Origin: Siphonodentalium dalli | Lineage: Eukaryota > Mollusca > Scaphopoda > Gadilida > Siphonodentaliidae | Reading direction: 5' to 3' | Assembly: GCA_032622095.1 (NCBI GenBank) | Contig: CP136062.1 | Coordinates: 4,836,001 to 4,900,000 of the forward strand | Length of the DNA stretch: 64,000 nt | In this document: positions 57,401 to 64,000 of the stretch, piece by piece | Position numbering within the stretch: position 1 is the stretch's first letter | Layout of the letters: every line of letters begins with the position of its first letter | Made by a program: the position numbers and the translations under genes | The notes under the pieces: model-generated | Seen by the model: only the letters and a program-made list of their open reading frames with translations | What the model was told of the DNA's origin: nothing | Databases searched by the model: none

Positions 57401-59070
57401 TAATTATTTCTGCACTAACGCAGCTCCCGTCATGAAACAGTTTATGCTGCACCAACGCAGCTCCCATCATCAAATAATTAACGCTCCACCAACGCAACTC
57501 CCGTCATGAAATGTATTAATACTGCACCAGCGCAGCTCCCGTCATGAAAGAGTCAATGCTGCACCAACGCAGCTCCCGTCATGAAATAATTAATGCTGCA
57601 CCAGCGCAGCTCCCGTCATGAATGAGTTAATGCTGCACCAACGCAGCTCCCGTCGTTAAATAATTAATGCTGCACCAACACAGCTCTCGTCATGAAACAA
57701 TTAATCCAGCACCAGCGCAGCTCCCGTCATGAAAGGGTTAATACTGCACCAACACAGCTCCCGTCATAAAAAGGTTAATGCTGCACCAGCACAGCTCCCA
57801 TCATGAAAGAATTAATGCTGCCCAACGCAGCTCCCGTCATGCAAGAATTAATGCTGCCCCAACGCAGCTCCCGTCATAAATGGGTTAATGCTGCACAAAC
57901 GCAGCTCCCGTCATGAAATAATTAATGCTGCACCAACGCAACCCCGTCCTGAACTAATTAATGGTGCACCAGCGCAGCTCCCATCATGAAATAGTTAATG
58001 CTGCACCAGCGCAGCTCCCGCCATGAAATAGTTAATGCTGCACCAACGCGGGCTCCCATCATCAAATAATTAATGCTGCAGCTCCCTTCGTGAAATAATT
58101 AATGCTGCACCACGCAGCTCCCGTCATGAAAGAGTTAATTCTGCATCAACGCAGCTCCCATCATCAAATAATTAATGCTGACCAACGCAGCTCCCGTCAT
58201 GAATGGGTTAATGCTACACCAACGCAGCTCCCATCAGCAAATAATTAATGCTGCACCAACGCAGCTCCCGTCATGAATGGGTTAATGCTACACCAACGCA
58301 GCTCCCGTCATGGAATAATTAATGCTGCACCAGCGCAGCTCCCGCCATGAAATAGTTAATGCTGCACCAACGCGGGCTCCCATCATCAAATAATTAATGC
58401 TGCAGCTCCCTTCGTGAAATAATTAATGCTGCACCAGCGCAGCTCCCGTCATGAAAGAGATAATGCTGCAACATCGCAGCTCCCATCATCAAATATTTAA
58501 TGCTGCACCAACGCAGCTCCCTTCATGAAATAACTAATTCTGCAACAACGCAACTGCCGTCATGGTCCCACCATGGAAGGGTTAATGCTGGACCAGCAAA
58601 GCTACCCGTCATGAAAGGGTTAATGCTGCACCAGCAGATATCCCATCAAAAAATAATTAATGCTGCACCAACGCAGCTCCCGTCATGAATTAATTAATGC
58701 TGCACCAGCGAAGCTCCCGTCATGAATGAGTTAATGCTGCACCAACGCAGCTCCCGTCATTAAATAATGAATGCTGCACCAGCACAGATCCCGTCATGAA
58801 AGAATTAATGCTGCATCAGCGCAGCTCCCGTCATGAAATGGTTAATACTGCACCAACACAGCTCCCGTCATAAAAAAGGTTAATGCTGCACCAGCACAGC
58901 TCCCATCATGAAATAATTAATGCTGCCCAACGCAGCTCCAGTCATGAAAGAATTAATGCTGCCCCAACGCAGCTCCCATCATCAAATAACTAATGCTGCA
59001 CCAACGCAGCTTCCGTCATGAAATAATTAATGCTGCACCAACGCAGCTCCCATCATCAAATAATTAACGC
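54468..59070 (+). repeat. 2,300-bp tandem duplication, two apparently identical copies
   Basis: Copy 1 (54468-56767) and copy 2 (56768-59067) agreed at every line I compared, including private variants such as GTACCAACATGG, TGAACCAGCAC, GTTCCCCCAATG and ATCCCATCAAAAAATAATT. The left join is where a TTAACGCTGC unit meets CCAACGCAGCTCCC near 56770. A related but diverged copy lies at about 50.6-52.9 kb. Near-identity means a very recent event or an assembly duplication. Confidence 0.85.
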
Positions 59071-60573
59071 TGCACCAACGCAACTCCCGTCATGAAATGT
59101 ATTAATACTGCACCAGCGCAGCTCCCGTCATGAAAGAGTCAATGCTGCACCAATGCAGCTACCTTCATGAAATAATTAATGCTGCACCAACGCAGCCCGT
59201 CCTGAAATAATTAATGGTGCACCAGCGCAGTTCCCGTCATGAAATAGTTAATACTGCACCAACGCAGCTCCCTTCATGAAATAGTTAATGCTGCACCAAC
59301 GCAGCTCCCGTCATCAAATAATTAATGCTGCACCAGCACAGCTCCCGTCACCAAAGGGTTAATGCTGCACCAACGCAGCTCCCGTCATGAAAGGGTTAAT
59401 GCTGCACCAACGCAGCTCCCATCATCAAATAACTAATGCTGCACCAACGCAGCTCCCGTCATGAAATAATTAATGCTGCACCAGCGCAGCTCCCATCATC
59501 AAATAATTAATGCTGCACCAACGCAGCCCCGTCCTGAAATAATTAATGGTGCACCAGCGCAGCTCCCGTCATGAAATAGTTAATGCTGCACCAACGCAGC
59601 TCCCGTCATGAAAGAGTTAATGCTGCACCAATGCAGCTCCCATCATCAAATAATTAATGCTGCACCAACGCAGCTCCCGTCATGAAATAATTAATGCTGT
59701 ACCAGCTAACCTCCCGTCATGAAAGAGTTAATGCTGCACCAACGCAGCTTCCGCCATCAAATAATTAATGCTGCACCAGCGCAGCTCCCGTCATGCGAGA
59801 GTTAATGCTGCACCAACGCGTAGCTCCCATCATCAACGCAGCTCCCATCATCAAATAATTGATGCTGCACAAACGCAGCTCCCGTCATGAAATAATTAAT
59901 GCTGCACCAGCGCAGCTCCCATCATCAAATAATTAATGCTGCACCAACGCAGCCCCGTCCTGAAATAATTAATGGTGCACCAGCGCAGCTCCCGTCATGA
60001 AATAGTTAATGCTGCACCAACGCAGCTCCCGTCATGAAATATTTAATGCTGCACCAACGCAGCTCCCGTCATGAAAGAGTTAATGCTGCACCAATGCAGC
60101 TCCCATCATCAAATAATTAATGCTGCACCAACGCAGCTCCCGTCATGAAATAATTAATGATGCACCAGCTCAGCTCCCGTCATGAACGAGTTAATGCTGC
60201 ACCAACGCAGCTACCGTCATCAAATAATTAATGCTGCACCAGCGCAGCTCCCGTCACGAGAGAGTTAATGCTGCACCAACGCGTAGCTCCCATCATCAAC
60301 GCAGCTCCCATCATCAAATAATTAATGCTGCACCAACGCAGCTCCCGTCATAAAATAATTAATGCTGCACCAGCGCAGCTCCCGTCACGAAGGAGTTAAT
60401 GCTGCACCAACGCAGTTCCCATCATCAAATATTTAATGCTGCACCAACGCAGCTCCCTTCATGAAATAACTAATCCTACACCAACTCAACTACCTTCATG
60501 GAACAGTAAATGCTGCTCCAGCACAGCTCCCCGTCATGAAAGGGTTAATGCTGCACAGCACAGCACAGCTCTC

Positions 60574-60905
60574 GTCGTGAAATGGTTAATGCTACACCAG
60601 CACAGCTCCCGTAATAAAACATTAATGCTGCACTAGCGCGTCTACCATCGTGAAAGGGTTAATGTTGCACCTACGAAGCCAACATGACGTAAATGACGTC
60701 ATGAGCCGTGGCATTTCATCTCGTTGTTCCACTTCCGATTCCGCAATTTTAAACAGTTGCTAATCGGAAGTCACGTGTCAATTTCGCTAAATAGCATACA
60801 CTCTTTCCTGAAAATCGTTCCATCGTATAGAAATATATATAGAAAAATTATATGACGTCATCATTCACACACGCCTTAGGTATAAACACCCACCGGGGTG
60901 GTTTC
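60574..60905 (-). repeat. Right terminal inverted repeat
   Basis: This is the reverse complement of 1756-2090. From outside in it has the CCACC/GGTGG dyad, TGACGTCA (60853-60860), the long shared core including CACGTG (60772-60777) and the ACTTCCGATT/AATCGGAAG stem, then the imperfect palindrome 60683-60703, then satellite monomers from 60670 leftward. Relative to the left end, one base of the palindrome creates an extra TGACGTCA (60694-60701). Retention of both ends at about 98% identity implies a fairly recent insertion or sequence homogenisation. Confidence 0.92.
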
Positions 60906-60911
60906 TATAAT
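60906..60911 (+). other. Candidate target-site duplication, right copy
   Basis: TATAAT immediately follows the right terminal repeat and matches 1749-1754 in direct orientation. The caveats given for the left copy apply. Confidence 0.4.
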
Positions 60912-61173
60912 TCTATCAACAAATAGCGCCAAGGGTAATTGCAAATTGAATGTTTAAGTTGAAAACCTGTCTTTTCTGGAGCACATTTCATTGCATGGAA
61001 AATCAAACTAATGAAACATTTAGTTAACCCTTCATGACGGGAGCTGCGCTGGTGAGACATGAAAGCACCTGTGCCAATGCATTATCTATAATATGCGTTC
61101 GACCTTATGTCGCCTCGCATATATAAGAGAATTCATTGGCCTAACAATTAATGATCGTTATATATCAATTGTT
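60912..61173. other. Right flank next to the element, no gene seen
   Basis: AT-rich sequence with no recognisable gene. Its one notable item, a lone satellite monomer, is annotated separately. Confidence 0.6.
61024..61054 (-). repeat. Orphan satellite monomer outside the terminal repeat
   Basis: TTAACCCTTCATGACGGGAG, followed by CTGCGCTGGTG, matches a monomer in the left-arm (reverse) orientation and lies 119 bp outside the right terminal repeat. Flanking bases on both sides do not resemble satellite; a weak second GACATGAAAG follows. It may be a remnant of an older copy, a gene-conversion footprint, or a sequence already at the site before insertion. Confidence 0.75.
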
Positions 61174-61310
61174 CTTACATTCTTTAACAATTTTTATCAT
61201 TTTTATATTTTTTTCTTACATGCTTTAACAAATTTTATATTTTCTTATAATATTTTCTTACATTCTATAACAATTTTTATCATTTTTTCTTTAACAAATT
61301 TATAATCTGT
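61174..61310 (+). repeat. T-rich minisatellite, about 41-42-bp period, three-plus units
   Basis: CTTACATTCTTTAACAATTT at 61174 recurs as CTTACATGCTTTAACAAATT at 61215 and CTTACATTCTATAACAATTT at 61257, with a truncated CTTTAACAAATTTATAAT at about 61289. Spacing is 41 and 42 bp. An open frame of 70 codons crosses it, but its composition is just that of the repeat. Confidence 0.75.
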
Positions 61311-61400
61311 AATATATATAATAATATGTAATAATACATTCATGATTTGATCAGCATTTGATAAACTATTTGTTTATAAAATGGCTGGCATGTAACAGTA

Positions 61401-61559
61401 ATGTCTACGCAGCAAATTTTGACTTGTCACTGTCATTCCGGAGGTCTATGTGCGATTTGGGCTGACCCTGTAAGAGTTGTCACTTGGACAGACACCCACG
61501 AACACGGCCCTGGTCAAATGGTTCTGCTAATGTGCAATGATGCTGGTGGGTACTGCTGA
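61401..61559 (+). CDS. Possible 52-codon small open frame, cysteine-rich, unrecognised
   Basis: An ATG at 61401 opens 52 codons ending TGA at 61557-61559. The product starts MSTQQILTCHCHSGGLCAIW and ends CNDAGGYC, with five cysteines (9, 11, 17, 45, 52) and a mid-section rich in T, H and G. There is no signal peptide. The GC content rises here relative to the AT-rich surroundings, which is why I list it. I do not recognise a family. It could equally be a relic of a coding exon or a chance frame. Confidence 0.15.
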   Translation: MSTQQILTCHCHSGGLCAIWADPVRVVTWTDTHEHGPGQMVLLMCNDAGGYC

Positions 61560-61615
61560 TTAGGGCAAACAGATGCTGTTAAGAAAAAGTACTGTTAATT
61601 TGTACAAAGTTTTCA

Positions 61616-61707
61616 TTTTCGCGGTGTCCATCTAATCTGAACATATCGAGGAAAAGCCATTATGTGAATCAAACATTCAAAAACAGATTAGCCAAATATC
61701 GCGAAAA
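61616..61707. repeat. Small imperfect inverted repeat (92 bp)
   Basis: TTTTCGCG (61616-61623) pairs with CGCGAAAA (61700-61707), and CTAATCTG (61632-61639) pairs with CAGATTAG (61684-61691). Both arms have exactly eight unmatched bases between their two stems, so the arms are collinear 24-bp inverted copies with a decayed middle. It looks like a tiny foldback element. Confidence 0.55.
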
Positions 61708-61815
61708 ACACAACTTTATCATATATAACGGTACTTATTATTAGCAACATCAGTTTAATCTACCAGTAGTATAGAAAATCAGCATGATCCCAACTCCATA
61801 GCAGACTAGCTGGAC

Positions 61816-61842
61816 CACGTGACCAGGGGTGGTACATATATA
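61816..61842 (+). promoter_or_regulatory. E-box CACGTG followed by TATATA, possible promoter elements
   Basis: CACGTG at 61816-61821 precedes TATATA at 61837-61842. They lie about 340 bp before the start codon of the exon at 62186. A core promoter for that gene is plausible but unproven; an acceptor-like TTTCCAG just before the start codon would instead place the promoter further upstream. Confidence 0.25.
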
Positions 61843-61844
61843 CA

Positions 61845-61898
61845 CAGAACGACACGATGTGTAAATGGGGTTTTCGATGTATACGGCATGTCGTTCTG
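61845..61898. repeat. 10-bp inverted repeat, CAGAACGACA / TGTCGTTCTG
   Basis: Arms at 61845-61854 and 61889-61898 are perfect reverse complements separated by 34 bases. Overlapping open frames on both strands (61760-61942 minus, 61865-62104 plus) look like by-products and are not annotated. Confidence 0.5.
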
Positions 61899-62038
61899 CG
61901 TTTATTACACGGTTCGCGTCCTATAATCCGTGCATTAAACATACAGGCTTAGAAGGTTTATTTGGGCACAGAGAGGGCGTGTTTTGTCATGTGTGGTGGT
62001 GCTTTTATTTTATAGATCCGGTTTCATGGTTGAGGCGA

Positions 62039-62063
62039 ACGTCATGTACGTCATGTTACGTCA
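62039..62063 (+). promoter_or_regulatory. Cluster of three ACGTCA half-sites
   Basis: ACGTCA occurs at 62039, 62048 and 62058, spaced 9-10 bp, roughly one helical turn, and about 125-150 bp before the start codon at 62186. ACGTCA is the CRE half-site for bZIP factors. The same motif occurs in the terminal repeats of the large element, which may be coincidence. Confidence 0.3.
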
Positions 62064-62185
62064 ACGAGATGCGTATGGAATGTACGTTACATACGTATAT
62101 GTAAATATGGAACAGCAATAATACTGTATTTCTCGGAACAAGCGTGTAATCAAATGGTTAACCTACAAAAATATTTCCAGACACC

Positions 62186-62437
62186 ATGTCGCAGAAACGT
62201 CTTCTTTGGACGATCGTCTTGGCAATCTTGGCTGTCGCGCTGGTAGTTCACCTTTCATCGATTAGAAAAGACATTGTACATATACTGCCCTTGCCGGGAG
62301 ATAACCTGTTTAGGATGCTGCCCTTGTCTGGAGGTGAGACAAACGATGCAACAAGAGATAAACTGTCTAGAATGGCGAACAGAATCCAACACAACGCTGC
62401 CAAACTTCGATGCCAATTGGAAAAATTAACAAAAAAG
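62186..62437 (+). CDS. Probable first coding exon of a single-pass type II membrane protein
   Basis: ATG at 62186 has A at -3 (ACACCATG). The 84 codons encode MSQKR, a hydrophobic segment at about residues 6-23 (LLWTIVLAILAVALVVHL), then a polar, charged stem. Basic residues before the segment and a lumenal-type stem afterwards fit a type II signal anchor, as in Golgi glycosyltransferases and sulfotransferases. A cleaved signal peptide is the alternative. Residues 31-48 hold two similar pieces (HILPLPGDNLFR and RMLPLSGG), and residues 55-84 are helix-prone and coiled-coil-like with one cysteine (76). After AAAAAG the sequence reads GTAATT, a good splice donor, and the exon is exactly 252 nt (phase 0); read-through adds only VIKV before a stop. 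TTTCCAG ahead of the ATG could be an acceptor for a 5' UTR exon. The catalytic part is outside the window, so the family is unknown. Confidence 0.5.
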
Positions 62438-62764
62438 GTAATTAAGGTTTAACCAAACCACTCCAATATGGACTCTGATAACAAGTTGGATAAATTTTTA
62501 AGTAAAAACAAAAATGGCACCAACTTTACAGAAATTGGAAACATGTGATAATTTCTTCACAATTTAACTTGATTGATTTATTGCACAAGTCACATAACAG
62601 TGAAACAAGCAAAATATATATACACTATGTACACAACTTTGGATATCACATTCACCATTGTTCATTTCATATACACATGCATGTTTATATATATACAGCA
62701 GTAATTAAACTAGATTGCACAATACTACGCGATAAACTTAACAAATGTGATAATTACATATAAT

Positions 62765-62795
62765 TATACTTCCATGGTGTAACCAAGGAAGTATA
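62765..62795. repeat. Hairpin of 14-bp arms, TATACTTCCATGGT / ACCAAGGAAGTATA
   Basis: The arms pair with a single mismatch around a 3-base loop (GTA). It stands just upstream of the module series and may be the terminal part of an interspersed repeat. It is too short to assign. Confidence 0.6.
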
Positions 62796-62836
62796 TTGTT
62801 TTTCTACTGAGGTCGTTTTCCGTTTATTTCGAAATA

Positions 62837-63310
62837 CTCAGAAACTGATTGCAGTAGGAACGCGAAATCTCTAGCGAATGTAGGCATCGAAGGTTTACTA
62901 AATATAATGGTATCAGGATTTCCGCCCAATGTTTCTTGGCGGAGTTATGGCCCTTTTGCGATTATTTTTCATTGTTATTATTATTATTATACTTGACACT
63001 TTTGTAATCACTATTACTCGAAAAGTACAAGAAGTAGGACACTAAAGCTTGGTAAATAGGTTGGGGTACATGAGTTCTATGCCTATGGCCCATAACGATT
63101 TTGTCTGCGCTTTCACCGAGGAGTTATCTCCCTTTATTTGAAAAAATGTCATTTTATTATCTCGGAAATTATAAGAAGCAGAGCATCGAAAATTAGACCG
63201 TATGCACATCTCGATATGCACTACTGCCCACGGGCATAACAACTTGTGTCCGCGCTTTCCCTGAAGAGTTACCGCCCATAGTTCGCAAACCTCTATTTTA
63301 TTGTACTCTG
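62837..63310 (+). repeat. Three diverged tandem modules, 144-180-bp spacing
   Basis: Each module starts CTCAGAAA, CTCGAAAA or CTCGGAAA (62837, 63017, 63161), continues through an AAG/CAGTAGGA-like word and ends GGAGTTATGGCCC, GGAGTTATCTCCC or AGAGTTACCGCCC (about 62940, 63120 and 63266). Divergence is high, so they are old. I associate such GAGTTATGGCCC modules with bivalve introns, but that is a recollection, not a database match. Confidence 0.6.
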
Positions 63311-63334
63311 TTGTCCTCCCGTACCATTCCAGAT

Positions 63335-64000
63335 AAATGTAACATACGTATTATAAGTGTTTAAGTACATGTAACATACGTATTATAAGTGTCTAAGTGC
63401 ATGTAACATACGTATTATAAGTGTCTAAGTACATGTAACATACGTATTATAAGTGTCTAAGTACATGTAACATGCGTATTATAAGTGTATAAGTACATGT
63501 AACATACGTATTATAAGTGTCTAAGTACATGTAACATACGTATTATAAGTGTCTATGTACATGTAACATACGTATTATAAGTGTCTAAGTGCATGTAACA
63601 TACGTATTATAAGTGTCTAAGTACATGTAACATACGTATTATAAGTGTCTAAGTACATGTAACATGCGTATTATAAGTGTATAAGTACATGTAACATACG
63701 TATTATAAGTGTCTAAGTACATGTAACATACGTATTATAAGTGTCTATGTACATGTAACATACGTATTGTACGTGTCTAAGTACATGTAACATACGTATT
63801 ATAAGTGTCTAAGTACATGTAACATACGTATTGTAAGTGTCTAAGTACATGTAACATACGTATTATAAGTGTCTAAGTACATGTAACATGCGTATTATAC
63901 GTGTCTAAGTACATGTAGCATACGTATTATAAGTAACTACGTACATGTAACATACGTATTATAAATGTTTAAGTACATGTAACATACGTATTATAAGTGT
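63335..64000 (+). repeat. Second satellite: 32-bp unit, about 21 copies, continues past window end
   Basis: Units begin ACATGTAACATACGTATTAT and continue AAGTGTCTAAGT; starts at 63335, 63367 and 63399 give a 32-bp period. Variants GTGCATG (63397, 63589), CATGCG (63471, 63663) and GTCTATG (63551, 63743) each recur after exactly 192 bp, so six units form a higher-order repeat present at least twice. ACATGT and TACGTA palindromes occur in every unit. It is unrelated in sequence to the 37-bp satellite. Confidence 0.93.

Larger units (their letters stand above)
5935..58576 (+). repeat. Recurring marker variant CATGGTCCCACCATGG, 26 sites
   Basis: A variant monomer series runs CTAATGCTGCAACAACGCAA, then CATGGTCCCACCATGG, then GGGTTAATGCTGGACCAGC. 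I located it at 5935, 7683, 8028, 11783, 12852, 16097, 20340, 22414, 22761, 25674, 27926, 29145, 29940, 30287, 32782, 37054, 42893, 44968, 45315, 48224, 50735, 52283, 54565, 56261, 56865 and 58561. Two copies 345-347 bp apart form a doublet four times (7683, 22414, 29940, 44968). A few have one base changed (CATGTT at 22414, CAAGGT at 27926, GTACCAACATGG at 54565 and 56865). CATGG and CCATG form a small dyad absent from ordinary monomers. Confidence 0.8.
14810..60290 (+). repeat. Recurring fused short unit containing ACGCGTAGCTCCCATCATC
   Basis: At about 14810, 17525, 19016, 24270, 31577, 36320, 40405, 41936, 46822, 53617, 59817 and 60280 a monomer is interrupted after ACCAACGCG, continues TAGCTCCCATCATC, then jumps to AACGCAGCTCCCATCATC without the usual AATTAATGCTGC. 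It is an internally deleted unit inherited by later duplications, and it breaks the strict 37-bp phase. It serves as a second index of higher-order structure. Confidence 0.7.
2859..60670 (+). repeat. Right satellite arm, about 1,560 monomers of 37 bp
   Basis: Measured spacing between successive TGCTGCACC words is 37 bp (for example 3021 to 3058). Each unit contains TTAATGCTGC, ACCAACGCAGCTCCC or ACCAGCGCAGCTCCC, and a CGTCATGAAATAA, CATCATCAAATAA or CATGAAAGAG segment. Every unit carries a 5-bp stem GCTGC/GCAGC around a 6-base loop, and many carry TCATGA. Distinct variant units (TTAACGCTGC...GCAACTCCC, CTAATCCTACACCAACTC, TACTCCACCAACACAG, ATAAAAAGG) recur in fixed order, giving long-range higher-order structure. 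No unique gene or unrelated insertion was seen anywhere in this 57.8 kb. Short open frames of 60-89 codons inside it are by-products of the repeat. Confidence 0.96.
1756..60905. mobile_element. 59-kb terminal-inverted-repeat element filled with a 37-bp satellite
   Basis: Nearly identical inverted sequences of about 330 bp mark both ends, and everything between is a 37-bp tandem repeat in two opposing arms. The ends begin GNAACCACCCCGGTGGG. No transposase, integrase, helicase or reverse-transcriptase frame is present, so the element could only move with an enzyme supplied elsewhere. The arrangement is that of a foldback-type DNA element whose subterminal repeats expanded, with the right arm about 66 times longer than the left. 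The superfamily is not assigned: a 6- to 7-bp TATAATW target and these termini do not match a family I can name with certainty. A collapsed or expanded assembly could change the apparent length but not the end structure. Confidence 0.8.
62438..63334 (+). other. Probable intron following the 62186 exon
   Basis: The stretch begins with GTAATT and contains no convincing exon. It is AT-rich to about 62760, then holds a hairpin and three diverged modules annotated separately. Open frames at 62545-62763 (plus) and 63042-63242 (minus) lack any protein-like signature. I see no end to this intron before the window closes inside a satellite. Confidence 0.4.

Noticed and set aside
7967-60636. About 28 open frames of 61-89 codons in the satellite, with products starting MLHQRSS and containing NAAPTQLPS
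   Set aside because: Because 37 is not a multiple of 3, a frame passes through three monomer phases and closes every 111 bp unless variant units remove a stop. The frames recur only where the same variant series recurs, start and stop inside monomers, and have no independent start context or domain.
2000-60670. Possible CRISPR array, because of many regularly spaced repeats
   Set aside because: The units abut directly with no unique spacers, variation is spread over the whole 37 bp, no cas genes are present and the setting is eukaryotic.
2000-60670. Telomeric-type repeat, because TTAACCC appears in places
   Set aside because: TTAACCC occurs once per monomer at most and only in some variants; there is no short tandem TTAGGG-like run.
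1749-60911. Assigning the large element to hAT, PIF/Harbinger or Mutator
   Set aside because: No 8-bp, 3-bp or 9-bp flanking duplication fits, the termini do not match a consensus I know, and there is no transposase to compare.
61093-61305. Plus-strand open frame of 70 codons
   Set aside because: Its sequence is phenylalanine/isoleucine/asparagine repeats generated by the T-rich minisatellite at 61174-61310.
62080-62102. Possible relation of GTTACATACGTATATG to the 32-bp satellite at 63335
   Set aside because: Only TACATACGTA-like words are shared; the surrounding bases do not match and the orientation is inconsistent.
61760-62104. Overlapping frames on both strands (61760-61942 minus, 61865-62104 plus)
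   Set aside because: They oppose each other across a small inverted repeat, show no domain or signal sequence, and lie in the probable upstream region of the exon at 62186.
62545-62763. Plus-strand open frame of 72 codons
   Set aside because: AT-rich, low-complexity histidine/isoleucine/tyrosine composition inside the probable intron; no supporting signal.
63042-63242. Minus-strand open frame of 66 codons
   Set aside because: It runs antisense through the diverged repeat modules and has no recognisable protein features.

Overview
This window is non-coding, repeat-dominated DNA from a eukaryote. My best guess is a mollusc, probably a bivalve. That rests on AT-rich intergenic sequence, an intron-like stretch with modules resembling the 'GAGTTATGGCCC' repeats I associate with bivalve introns, and abundant small foldback repeats. 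It is an inference, not a demonstrated assignment. There are no rRNA or tRNA genes, no recognisable transposase or reverse transcriptase, and no long open reading frame.

Layout. (1) Positions 1-1748 are left flank: AT-rich, with a diverged pair of direct repeats (about 458-622 and 657-827) and a small foldback element (863-1187). (2) Positions 1756-60905 are one structure. Terminal inverted repeats of about 330 bp (1756-2090 and 60574-60905, roughly 98% identical by hand alignment) enclose a giant array of a 37-bp satellite monomer, about 1,580 copies. A candidate target-site duplication, TATAAT, lies at both outer edges. Monomers at 1991-2858 run in one orientation and those at 2859-60670 in the other, switching at a TGATCA near 2856-2861. 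The whole is therefore a very lopsided foldback: a 0.87-kb left arm against a 57.8-kb right arm. The innermost part of each terminal repeat is itself satellite monomer, so the array probably grew out of the transposon's own subterminal repeats. (3) The right arm is patterned by nested segmental duplications: a block of about 8 kb repeated 22.55 kb apart, a 4.2-kb tandem pair, a 2.3-kb tandem pair that looks identical, a 407-bp (11-monomer) pair, and recurring variant monomers that act as markers. (4) Positions 60906-64000 are right flank. They hold a lone monomer outside the terminal repeat, a T-rich minisatellite, a small inverted repeat, a probable coding exon (62186-62437), an intron-like region with diverged modules, and a second, unrelated satellite with a 32-bp unit and a 6-unit higher-order repeat running off the window end.

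The only credible protein-coding sequence is the exon at 62186-62437. It encodes a short cytoplasmic tail, one membrane-spanning signal anchor and a polar stem, and ends at a good splice donor in phase 0. The many 60-90 codon open frames inside the satellite come from monomer variation and are not annotated as genes. The most interesting object is the 59-kb terminal-repeat-bounded satellite element. It resembles in principle the foldback element Tetris of Drosophila virilis, whose internal repeats seeded a satellite, but here one arm has expanded to tens of kilobases while both ends remain nearly intact.
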